Below, one piece after another: positions 1 through 6,570 of a DNA stretch of 9,005 bases (positions are counted from its first letter, which is position 1; each line of letters begins with the position of its first letter). A program made the translations under genes and the position numbers. Origin of the DNA: an uncultured Gemmatimonadota bacterium. Its GTDB lineage: Bacteria; Gemmatimonadota; Gemmatimonadetes; Gemmatimonadales; GWC2-71-9. The notes under the pieces were generated by a model, which searched no databases, had not been told where the DNA came from, and worked only from the letters and a program-made list of their open reading frames with translations. The stretch is taken from contig CAMLHU010000072.1 of the NCBI GenBank assembly GCA_946479825.1, positions 1-9,005 of the forward strand. The letters are read 5' to 3'.

Positions 1-1
1 G

Positions 2-760
2 CTCTCGTTCACCGGGAGCGCCGCCGTCGGCTGGCACCTCAAGGGGCTCGTGCCGAAGAAGCGCGTCCTCCTCGAGCTCGGCGGCAACGCGGCGGCGGTG
101 GTCCACGAGGATGCCGACGACCTCGACGCCGTGGCCGCACGGATCGCAGCCGGGGCCTTCGCCTACGCCGGCCAGGTGTGCATCAAGGTCCAGCGCGTGC
201 TGGTGCACCGGCCGGTGCTCGAGCGGTTCACCGCGGCGCTGCTCGCTGCGACCAGGGCGCTTCCGGTCGGCGATCCCGCCGATCCGACGACGGTGGTCGG
301 CCCGATGATCGACGCCAGGAACGCCGATCGCGTGCTCCAGTGGGTGGAGGAGGCCGTCGCCGGAGGGGCCCGGGTGCTCCACCGGTCCGAGCGGAAGCAG
401 AACGTCGTCGGCCCGATCGTCCTGACCGGCGTGCCCCATGACGCGCGGGTCTGGGCGGAGGAGGTCTTCGGCCCCGTGCTCGTGGTCGAGGGCTACGAGG
501 CATTCGACGCGGCGCTCGACCAGGTCAACGCGTCCCGCTATGGCCTGCAGGCGGGCGTCTTCACCCGCGACGTCGGGCGGATCTGGCGGGCGTTCGAGCG
601 GCTCGAGGTGGGCGGGGTGATCGCCAACGACTACCCGACCTTCCGGGTGGACAACTTTCCCTACGGCGGGGTCAAGGACAGCGGCTTCGGCCGGGAGGGC
701 GTCCGGTACGCCATGGAGGAGATGGGGGAGTTGCGGACGCTGGTGGTGAGATACCGGTGA
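2..760 (+). CDS. Aldehyde dehydrogenase, C-terminal half (5' end outside window)
   Basis: NAD(P)-dependent oxidation of an aldehyde to a carboxylate, presumably cytosolic. The frame is open from base 2, so the gene enters from the left; about 252 residues are visible, against roughly 470-480 for the family. Seen in order: FTGSAAVG (cofactor-loop motif), ELGGNA with the general-base Glu codon at 74-76, GQVCIKVQRV with the catalytic Cys codon at 179-181, EEVFGPV near 458-475 (cofactor-binding Glu) and the C-terminal FPYGGVKDSGFGREG. The AGQVCI-VQRV form around the Cys resembles the lactaldehyde/semialdehyde dehydrogenase-like (ALDH21-type) branch, but the substrate cannot be assigned. The protein ends one or two residues past the usual family terminus, at a TGA inside the first heptamer of the adjacent repeat. 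It converges on the glycosidase operon. Family assignment is firm; substrate is unknown. Confidence 0.95.
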   Translation, partial: LSFTGSAAVGWHLKGLVPKKRVLLELGGNAAAVVHEDADDLDAVAARIAAGAFAYAGQVCIKVQRVLVHRPVLERFTAALLAATRALPVGDPADPTTVVGPMIDARNADRVLQWVEEAVAGGARVLHRSERKQNVVGPIVLTGVPHDARVWAEEVFGPVLVVEGYEAFDAALDQVNASRYGLQAGVFTRDVGRIWRAFERLEVGGVIANDYPTFRVDNFPYGGVKDSGFGREGVRYAMEEMGELRTLVVRYR

Positions 761-849
761 ACGGTGAACCGTGAACGGTGAACGGGGGCGACGGACATCT
801 CGCACGTCCGTCCCCGTTCACTATTCACCGTTCACCCTTCACCGTTCAC
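757..849. repeat. Inverted-repeat hairpin element 1 with GTGAACG heptamer arms
   Basis: The left arm has four tandem heptamers, GTGAACG GTGAACC GTGAACG GTGAACG (757-784). The right arm has five on the opposite strand (815-849; read on the minus strand from 849: GTGAACG, GTGAAGG, GTGAACG, GTGAATA, GTGAACG). The core is a separate stem: GGGGCGACGGAC (785-796) pairs with GTCCGTCCCC (806-815) apart from a 2-nt bulge, around a loop at 797-805. The whole could fold into one long hairpin on either strand. It lies between convergent genes and overlaps both stop codons (758-760 and 839-841). There is no T-tract, so it is not a textbook intrinsic terminator, though a bidirectional transcription block or 3'-end stabiliser is plausible. 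It shares its arms, but not its core, with the element at 6427-6570. Confidence 0.9.
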
Positions 850-3703
850 CGTAGAACCCCACCTCGTGTTCCCCGTCGGCCTCGAAGGCGATGCGCGCGC
901 CGCCGGGGAACGGCTCACCGTCCACCTCGATGCCGGTGACGGCGCTGAGCCCGCGCGGGGCGAGCTCGACGTGGATCCGTTCGCCGTGGGTCCGGCGCAC
1001 CTGGACCACGAGTTTCCCCGGGCGGCGCCGCACGCGCAGGTCGAGCACCGTCGTGCCCACCCGCAGGCGACGGAGTTCCATCTCGTCGCGCTGCGGCGGC
1101 AGCCACGGCGCGATCCGCACCGCCCCGTCGAGGGCCCGCGGCGTCACCCCCCAGAGCCCTTCCACGGCCGGCAGCGCGACCATCGCGGCGGACCACGCCT
1201 GGTCGGGACAGATGCCGGCACCCTTCCGCTCCACCCCGTGCAACACCTCGTCGAACGCGCCCTTGGCCCGCTCCTGCACCAACCCGGCGTTGGCGCGCAG
1301 GTGGGCAAAGGCGGCCTCGGGCCGGTCGCCGCGCCACTCCGCGAGGCCCACCCATCCCGTATAGAGCGGCCAGACGGCGCCGAGGTGGTAGCCCACCGGG
1401 TCGAAGAGCGGATCGTCGGTGGGGACCATCCGCACTCCCCAGGGCGCGGTGAACCGGTCGCCCGCGACGGCAGCGTACCACTCGCCCGCCTCGGCGGGCG
1501 GCACGAGACCCAGCAGGAGCGGCACGGCGAGCATCGCGGTGCGATGGCGCTGGGCGCTGCCGTCGGCGCGGAGGCCCAGCGCCCATTCGCCGTCCACCCG
1601 CATCCGCTTGCGCGCGGCGTCGCGGGCGCGCCTGGCCCGCTCGGCCATTTCGGCGGCGACCTTGGTGTGCCCGAGCGCCTCGGCGACGGGCTCGAGGGCC
1701 TCGAGCGCGGCGACCCAGCAGGCGGTGTTGTAGAGCGTCACCGCGGCCCCGCCCAGCGGGCCGTGCTCGATCCAGCCGTGACCGACCCGGTGGTTCTCGA
1801 TCAGTCCGTCGTCGTCGGTGTCGGTCTCGCCGCAGAACCGGAAGGCCCGGAGCAGCGGGTCCCACCACTTCTCGAGGAAGGCGAGGTCGCCGGTCCAGGC
1901 CGCATAGCGTCCCGCGAGCAGGAGAAAGAGCGGCGTGCTGTCGGCGGCGTCGTAATGGACCAGGCCGCTCGTGGTGTACTCGTGCAGCACCTTGCCTGAG
2001 ACATCCTGCGTGCTCGCGAGGAACTTGAGCGTGTCGCGCACCGGCTCGCGCAGCCCGGCGGCGAGCAGACCGAATCCCGTCCAGCAGGCGTCGCGCCCGA
2101 AGTACCAGGCGTAGCCCGGGCGCCCGTCGCCCCAGCCCGGGCGCGAGGCCGCGTAGCCGGCGAGGAGCGAACGTCCGACGCCGGGAGTCCCCGCGAGGAA
2201 CGAGTCCATCCGGACCTTGGACCACGCGAACGCCTGGTCGAGCACGGCGTCGCCGCTCAGCAGCTGAGCGCCGTACTCGGCGAGCTGGTGCGAGTGCTGC
2301 ACCCGCTGCCGCTGGATGCCGGGAAAGCCCTTCTGACCCAGGACCCGCAGCGTGCGTTCAAGGTCGGCGTCGTCGGTCGCGCCGACGAACGCAAGGCGCA
2401 GGCGCCCGCGACCGGCCGCCCGGATCCGCACCCACGGCCCGTGGCCCGCTTCGACCGCAAGCCGGCCTCCCCAGGCACCGACCACGATCTGCGCCGGCGA
2501 CCCTTCCGCGCCGATCCAGACGCGGGCACCGTCAGCGCTCGTGGCAAAGCGCAGGTCGCCGAGCGCGCCGGCGGGATAGGGCCACATCAGGCGGAGATCC
2601 GTGGTCCACGCCGCGGCGATCTCGGCGCCCGGCGCGCCGGCGATCTCCCAGATGACCACGGGGTGCTCCAGCGCCGCGACCACCCGCTCCGTGCCGCCGT
2701 CGCTGAACCGCCGGGTCACATCGTCGGGAGCGACGCGCACGGCGGCGGCGACCGGCGCGGCGCCGTCCACGCTCACCTCGACGTCCCGGGCGAGGCGGTG
2801 GGGATGGGCCCAGACCTCGCGAAGCCCCGTGCGCTCGCCGCCGACCGCAAGGATGCGCCGCCCCGCGAGGGTCCACGGATCGTCGGCGGTGGCGGGAGAC
2901 TCGATCGCGAGGTCGGAGGGCGTCTCGATCCAGGGCGAGTCGAGCTGGGGCAGGTCGGGCGGCGGGAGGAGCGTGTCGGGGCGCGCCGCCGTGCCGGGAA
3001 GTGGCCAGGTCACGGCGAGCGCGGTGCGGCGGCGCGACGGAATCGCCTCGCCGCGCAGGGCGTTCCCTGCGAGCGCCCTGAGCTGGCGGGCCAGGAGCCG
3101 GTCGGGGGCGTTGAAGTGCGCGTACGCACCGATGCAGAGCACGCCGCCCTGCCCGACGGCCTGCTCCCACGCGATGGCCCGCTGGTCGTTCAGGTGGATG
3201 AACGAGCGCTCGACCCCGACCACTCGCCCCGCCGACGGGCGCGCGGCGCCGTACGTCAGCCAGTCGAACGCCTCGCCCTCGCTCGGCGCCCAGGTGTACG
3301 TCCCCTGGTGCAGCCGGTCGAAGAGCGGATGCGGACCGAACCCCGCGATCCCCCGGATGTGCGGAAAGGCGGCGAACGACCGGAACTCGTCGAACCAGAA
3401 TTCGTCGTCGGCGTGGCGCCAGCGTCCGGTGCGCCGCTCGTCCGGCGCGACCGGCTCGAGCCCGAGGTCGGCAGGGATCCCCGCGGCCAGGCCGGTGCAG
3501 AGCAGGCGCCCGCCGGCCTCGAGCCAGGGCACGAGGGCGGCGTCGCCGGCCACCGCACCGTGGAGCCACAGGAGCTCCGTAGTGTCGAGCGGGACCGCCG
3601 CCACGGCGGCGTAACAGTGCGCGTCGAGGTCGCGGAGGCCGCCGAGCCAGGTCCAGGCCGCATCGCCCTCGTCACCCGGGCCGACGAACCCGACCCGCCT
3701 CAC
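839..3703 (-). CDS. Multidomain (alpha/alpha)6 glycosidase, glycogen-debranching C-terminal-like (GDE_C/GH133-like), with N-terminal amidotransferase-like domain
   Basis: Probable cytosolic glycoside hydrolase of 954 residues with no signal peptide. Inferred domains: residues 1-210, an alpha/beta fold resembling ThuA/class-I amidotransferase-like domains (LLWLHGAV, LEAGGRLLCTGLAAG), with no obvious Cys nucleophile motif; 220-470, beta-rich supersandwich-like; 484-850, (alpha/alpha)6 catalytic barrel; 855-954, C-terminal beta region. Barrel motifs are AWYFGRDACWTGFGLLAAG (D538), DAADSTPLFLLLAGRY, TDDDGLIENH, GWIEHG (E646), FDEVLHG (E819) and PDQAWSAA, matching the order seen in amylo-alpha-1,6-glucosidase C-terminal domains. 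E646 sits where those enzymes usually have Asp (WMD), so E646 and E819 are candidate acid and base. The start is GTG, overlapping the upstream TGA as GTGA, with a strong GGAGG 7 nt upstream. The final codons and TGA lie in hairpin element 1. The fold is likely; the substrate (alpha-glucan or another glycan) is unknown. Confidence 0.8.
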   Translation of the reverse strand: MRRVGFVGPGDEGDAAWTWLGGLRDLDAHCYAAVAAVPLDTTELLWLHGAVAGDAALVPWLEAGGRLLCTGLAAGIPADLGLEPVAPDERRTGRWRHADDEFWFDEFRSFAAFPHIRGIAGFGPHPLFDRLHQGTYTWAPSEGEAFDWLTYGAARPSAGRVVGVERSFIHLNDQRAIAWEQAVGQGGVLCIGAYAHFNAPDRLLARQLRALAGNALRGEAIPSRRRTALAVTWPLPGTAARPDTLLPPPDLPQLDSPWIETPSDLAIESPATADDPWTLAGRRILAVGGERTGLREVWAHPHRLARDVEVSVDGAAPVAAAVRVAPDDVTRRFSDGGTERVVAALEHPVVIWEIAGAPGAEIAAAWTTDLRLMWPYPAGALGDLRFATSADGARVWIGAEGSPAQIVVGAWGGRLAVEAGHGPWVRIRAAGRGRLRLAFVGATDDADLERTLRVLGQKGFPGIQRQRVQHSHQLAEYGAQLLSGDAVLDQAFAWSKVRMDSFLAGTPGVGRSLLAGYAASRPGWGDGRPGYAWYFGRDACWTGFGLLAAGLREPVRDTLKFLASTQDVSGKVLHEYTTSGLVHYDAADSTPLFLLLAGRYAAWTGDLAFLEKWWDPLLRAFRFCGETDTDDDGLIENHRVGHGWIEHGPLGGAAVTLYNTACWVAALEALEPVAEALGHTKVAAEMAERARRARDAARKRMRVDGEWALGLRADGSAQRHRTAMLAVPLLLGLVPPAEAGEWYAAVAGDRFTAPWGVRMVPTDDPLFDPVGYHLGAVWPLYTGWVGLAEWRGDRPEAAFAHLRANAGLVQERAKGAFDEVLHGVERKGAGICPDQAWSAAMVALPAVEGLWGVTPRALDGAVRIAPWLPPQRDEMELRRLRVGTTVLDLRVRRRPGKLVVQVRRTHGERIHVELAPRGLSAVTGIEVDGEPFPGGARIAFEADGEHEVGFYGER

Positions 3704-5904
3704 CAGCGCACCTCCACCGGGATGCCGATCCGGCTCGCCGCCGCGCGGCGGCCATCCACCCGCACCTCGAACCGCGCGCCCGTCACCCGGACGTCCACCC
3801 GGTGCCCGGCGACGGACGCGTCCGTGAGCGCGACCGGCTCGCCGATCGGGAGCGGATCGACCACGATGCCGTCAGTCCCCTGCGGCAGGAGGCCGGCGAC
3901 GTGGCGCACCAGCAGGTCGTTGACCCACGAGTGCTGATAGTCGTCGATGCCGCGGTACGCGCTCCCGCGGCCGTTGTACGGATGGTAGTGCTCGAAGGCG
4001 TTGGGCCGGGTCGGATCCTGGTCGACGCTCATCATTGCGACGGACCGGCGGAGCAGGTGCACCAGGCGCGGGGCCCAGTCGGGCCGGTAGAGCCGCACCA
4101 CCCGCGCGAGCGCGTCCACCACGTGGCTGTTGGTCATCGGCCAGACCCGGCCGTTCCACGGGCAGACGTGGCGCTTGCCCCGCCACTCCGCGTCCGGATC
4201 GAAGCGGGGATCGTCCACGCTCGAGCTGGGCACGGGCCACGGGGTCCAGAACTCCCCCGCGCGGAACAGGTGGCGGCCGAGTCCGGCCACGTGCGAGCGA
4301 TCGACCAGGTCGGTCAGGTAGGGGTAGAAGCAGACCGCCGCCTTGACGCCGGTGCGTGCCCCGGTCTGCGGGTCCACGTCGCTGAACATCCCCGTGGCCT
4401 GGTCCCACATCCGCTCGCGGACGGCGACCCGGGTGCGCTCCGCGAACGCCTGCCAGAGCGCCGCCGCGGTGGCGTCGGGGGCAAGCCGTGCGAGCAGCCG
4501 GTACAGCCGATAGGCATAGACGGTGACGTCGATACCCTTGAGCCGGATCCGGTTCTCCCACCCGTAGCGATCGGCGTCCGGGTCCACGGCCTGGTAGCGC
4601 GACATGTACTCCTGGCCGGTCTCGAACTGATCCACCACGTCGATCATCCCCGACCCCTCGGCGTCGCGGGTGCCGGTGAGCCAGGCGGCGTAGCGCGCCA
4701 GCCGCGGATAGAGGCCGACCAGCCAGCGGCGGTCGGGATGGACGTCGTCCACGTCCTCCACCGCCCCGCCCCAGTCGGCGTGGTAGAAGTCCGGCCGGGT
4801 CAGGTGGTCGAGCGGGATGCGCCCGGGCAGCGATCCGTCGGCGGCCTGGTGGTCGAAGAAGGTCTCGATCACGCCGCGCGCGCGGGCGGGATCGCCGTTC
4901 CAGCGGAGCTCGCGCGCGTGACACATCGCCGAGTAGCTGATCGGCTGGTGGAAGTACCCGATCCCCTCGCACACCGTCGGCGAGCGGTACTGGCCCAGCC
5001 GGCCCGGGACGGCGTTGAGCCGGAGCCCGTACCAGCGGTAGTCCCAGTAGTGCCGGAAGTACGGCTCGCCGCAGGTGAACTGCGGGAATCCGGCAAGCCA
5101 CTCCGTCCACGACCGTGCGGCCGTCCGGTGGGCCGGCGTCGGGCTCCGGCGCCGCGGCGCGGGCGGGACCGGAATGCCGAGCGGCGTGATCCGGACCGAC
5201 GCCGCGAACGTGAGCGATGCGCCCGGCCGCAGCCGGCACCGCCGCGCGAGCGCGACGTACACCAGCCCCTTGCGGTCGATCCCTTCGAGCCGGATGTCCT
5301 GGGCCAGGCCCTTGGGGCCCCAGCGGTCGTGGAACGGGGTGAGCTCAAAGTCCGGGCGCCCGCCGCTGTGTTCGCTTCGGAGCGCGGCTCGGCTTCGGAC
5401 GCCTGAGAGCACGTAGTCGAGCGCGAGCGTCCGCGAGCGGCCGGCGCGGTCGGTCACCTCGCGCACCAGCGTGAGCCCGTCGGCCGAGCGCGCGGCGCCG
5501 TCGGGCGGGACCCCTTCTCCGTCCACCGCGGCCCAGACCACGACGTCGAACTGGCGGGCCCTGCGCGAGCGGTTCCGCACCGTCCATTCCGACGCGAGCA
5601 TCCGACCGCCCGGCGCCGAGCGGATCTCGGTCGCCGTGAGGCCGTCCCACGCGTATGCGAGCGCGAAGGCGTCGGGCGTCCAGCGGACCGCGCGCGCGCG
5701 CAACCGCGGGGCCCGGCCCTCCGGACCGACAAAGCTCACGGCGAAGAGCGGCTGGATCCGGTACTGGAGGAGGTGGGCCTCGTCCCAGAAGCCCGGCGTG
5801 TCCTGCCACGCCGGGAAGGGCGGCGCCCAGATGAGGCCGTCGCCGCATCCGACGTACCACTTGTCGGTGCGCGGCGGAAGCGGGCGCGAAGCGGGTGAGG
5901 GCAT
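3700..5904 (-). CDS. (alpha/alpha)6-barrel glycoside hydrolase, GH63/MGH1-like
   Basis: Probable cytosolic exo-acting glycosidase of 734 residues; no signal peptide or membrane segment. Residues 1-250 look like the N-terminal beta-sandwich of six-hairpin glycosidases. A Pro/Arg-rich linker (about 250-268) follows, then the catalytic barrel (about 270-665) and a C-terminal beta tail (670-734). Barrel landmarks are CGEPYFRHYWDYRWYGLRLN, QFETGQEYMSRY (E428, E432), CPWNGRVWPMTNSHVVDAL (GH63-like W-G-x-x-WP), FEHYHPYNGRGS (E638) and DDYQHSWVNDLL. Known GH63/mannosylglycerate hydrolase enzymes use an Asp in an SG-D motif and a late Glu; E432 (TGQE) and E638 are the positional candidates. The ATG at 5904 has no clear Shine-Dalgarno and no better start nearby. 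It overlaps the next glycosidase by GTGA, so both probably act on one glycan. Alternatives are a trehalase-like or glucosidase-type enzyme; substrate unresolved. Confidence 0.8.
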   Translation of the reverse strand: MPSPASRPLPPRTDKWYVGCGDGLIWAPPFPAWQDTPGFWDEAHLLQYRIQPLFAVSFVGPEGRAPRLRARAVRWTPDAFALAYAWDGLTATEIRSAPGGRMLASEWTVRNRSRRARQFDVVVWAAVDGEGVPPDGAARSADGLTLVREVTDRAGRSRTLALDYVLSGVRSRAALRSEHSGGRPDFELTPFHDRWGPKGLAQDIRLEGIDRKGLVYVALARRCRLRPGASLTFAASVRITPLGIPVPPAPRRRSPTPAHRTAARSWTEWLAGFPQFTCGEPYFRHYWDYRWYGLRLNAVPGRLGQYRSPTVCEGIGYFHQPISYSAMCHARELRWNGDPARARGVIETFFDHQAADGSLPGRIPLDHLTRPDFYHADWGGAVEDVDDVHPDRRWLVGLYPRLARYAAWLTGTRDAEGSGMIDVVDQFETGQEYMSRYQAVDPDADRYGWENRIRLKGIDVTVYAYRLYRLLARLAPDATAAALWQAFAERTRVAVRERMWDQATGMFSDVDPQTGARTGVKAAVCFYPYLTDLVDRSHVAGLGRHLFRAGEFWTPWPVPSSSVDDPRFDPDAEWRGKRHVCPWNGRVWPMTNSHVVDALARVVRLYRPDWAPRLVHLLRRSVAMMSVDQDPTRPNAFEHYHPYNGRGSAYRGIDDYQHSWVNDLLVRHVAGLLPQGTDGIVVDPLPIGEPVALTDASVAGHRVDVRVTGARFEVRVDGRRAAASRIGIPVEVRW
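3711..3715 (-). promoter_or_regulatory. Ribosome binding site (GGAGG) for the debranching-like glycosidase
   Basis: On the minus strand GGAGG is followed by 7 nt and then the GTG at 3703. It lies within the last codons of the upstream glycosidase. This decides the GTG start and supports coupled but independently primed translation at the GTGA junction. Confidence 0.8.
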
Positions 5905-5922
5905 GAGAGCGAGCGGGGGGAT

Positions 5923-5945
5923 GGAGCCCGGGCGGCCCGGGCCCC
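5923..5945. other. GC-rich hairpin in the peroxiredoxin-glycosidase gap
   Basis: The 47-bp gap between the peroxiredoxin stop and the glycosidase start holds two copies of the 8-bp palindrome GCCCGGGC (5926-5933 and 5935-5942), one base apart. GCCCGG (5926-5931) can pair with CCGGGC (5937-5942) around a 5-nt loop, extended by GG (5923-5924) with CC (5944-5945) across one mismatch. No T-run follows on the minus strand. It may be a weak attenuator or 3'-end stabiliser, or simply local GC richness. The rest of the gap shows no recognisable promoter or ribosome binding site. Confidence 0.4.
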
Positions 5946-5951
5946 GCTTCC

Positions 5952-6419
5952 CTAGCTCACGGCGGCGACCGCCGCGACCAGGTCGGCCGTGGCGCGCTTG
6001 TGGCCGAGCTGCGATTCGACGTGGGTCCAGCGCACTCGACCCTCGCGATCGATGAGGATGTAGGCCCGGTTGGCGAAGAACTTATCCTCCAGCAGCACGC
6101 CATACGCCCGGCTCACGTCGCGCCGGAAGTCGCTGAGGAGGTCCACGGTCATCCGTTCCTGGGCCTTGAAGGCCTTGAGCGTCGGGACCGAGTCGACGCT
6201 GATCGGGAGCACCACGGTGTCGGCGCGCTCGAACTGGGCGTAGTCGGTGCTGAACTCGCAGAGCTCCGCGGTGCAGGTGCTCGTGAACGCCAGCGGGAAG
6301 AAGGCCAGCAGGACGTTGCGGCCGCGCAGGGCGGAGAGCGTGACGTCCCGACCGGCGGTGGACGGAAGGGTGAAGTCCGGCGCCGGGGCGCCGAGTGTCG
6401 GGATGGTGGACTGGGTCAT
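5952..6419 (-). CDS. Peroxiredoxin, AhpE/BCP-like thiol peroxidase
   Basis: Reduces H2O2 and organic hydroperoxides through a cysteine thiol; 155 residues with no leader, so cytosolic. It shows the thioredoxin-like peroxiredoxin fold: APAPDFTLPSTAGRDVTLS, then FFPLAFTSTCTAELCEF, with P42, T46 and peroxidatic C49 forming the P-x3-T-x2-C site. C54, five residues on, is the usual BCP-type candidate resolving cysteine. NRAYILIDREGRVRW supplies the conserved Arg (R118). The overall pattern (FFPLAFT, LLSDF, AYGVL, FANRA) resembles mycobacterial AhpE, but that enzyme lacks the second Cys, so a 2-Cys mechanism is possible here. The ATG at 6419 has no Shine-Dalgarno; hairpin element 2 starts 8 bases upstream and fills the gap back to the SOD stop. 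This suggests read-through from SOD, a leaderless message, or a promoter hidden in the repeat. Confidence 0.93.
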   Translation of the reverse strand: MTQSTIPTLGAPAPDFTLPSTAGRDVTLSALRGRNVLLAFFPLAFTSTCTAELCEFSTDYAQFERADTVVLPISVDSVPTLKAFKAQERMTVDLLSDFRRDVSRAYGVLLEDKFFANRAYILIDREGRVRWTHVESQLGHKRATADLVAAVAAVS

Positions 6420-6426
6420 GGATGGC

Positions 6427-6570
6427 GTGAACGGTAGACGGTGAATGGTGAACGGCGAGGCGTGAACGGGGCACTGGCCGCGAGGTCACGGGCGCAGCCC
6501 GCAACCTCCTACCCCGGTCACGCCCTTCGGTTCACCTCTCCCCGTTCACCCTTCACCGTTGACCGTTCAC
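6427..6570. repeat. Inverted-repeat hairpin element 2 with six-heptamer arms
   Basis: Left arm (6427-6468): GTGAACG, GTAGACG, GTGAATG, GTGAACG, GCGAGGC, GTGAACG. Right arm read on the minus strand from 6570 to 6529: GTGAACG, GTCAACG, GTGAAGG, GTGAACG, GGGAGAG, GTGAACC. Six units face six units in register, and the diverged units (second, third, fifth) sit opposite diverged partners. Similarity continues inward (GGGCACTGGCCG against GGGCGTGACCGG), then a core hairpin. The element fills the gap between the SOD stop (6567-6569, inside the terminal heptamer) and the peroxiredoxin start (6419). It could terminate or attenuate the SOD message, or be a non-autonomous mobile or REP-like repeat. Confidence 0.9.
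6482..6508. other. Core stem-loop of hairpin element 2
   Basis: GAGGT (6482-6486) pairs with ACCTC (6504-6508) and CGGGC (6489-6493) with GCCCG (6497-6501). A symmetrical CA/CA internal loop separates the two stems and the apical loop is GCA. It has no T-tract. It is unrelated in sequence to the core of element 1. Confidence 0.7.

Noticed and set aside
757..849. CRISPR array or tandem minisatellite reading of the heptamers
   Set aside because: The units are 7 bp without spacers and are arranged as opposed arms of a hairpin; no cas gene is nearby.
866..1999. Open frame on the + strand opposite the end of the debranching-like glycosidase
   Set aside because: The minus strand here has the clear QAW and DEVLHG motifs; the + strand product shows no family features.
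2288..5406. Long open frames on the + strand (for example 2288-3937 and 3802-5406)
   Set aside because: They are antisense to the two glycosidases, with Arg/Pro/Gly-rich low-complexity translations and no recognisable motif; they come from high G+C codon bias.
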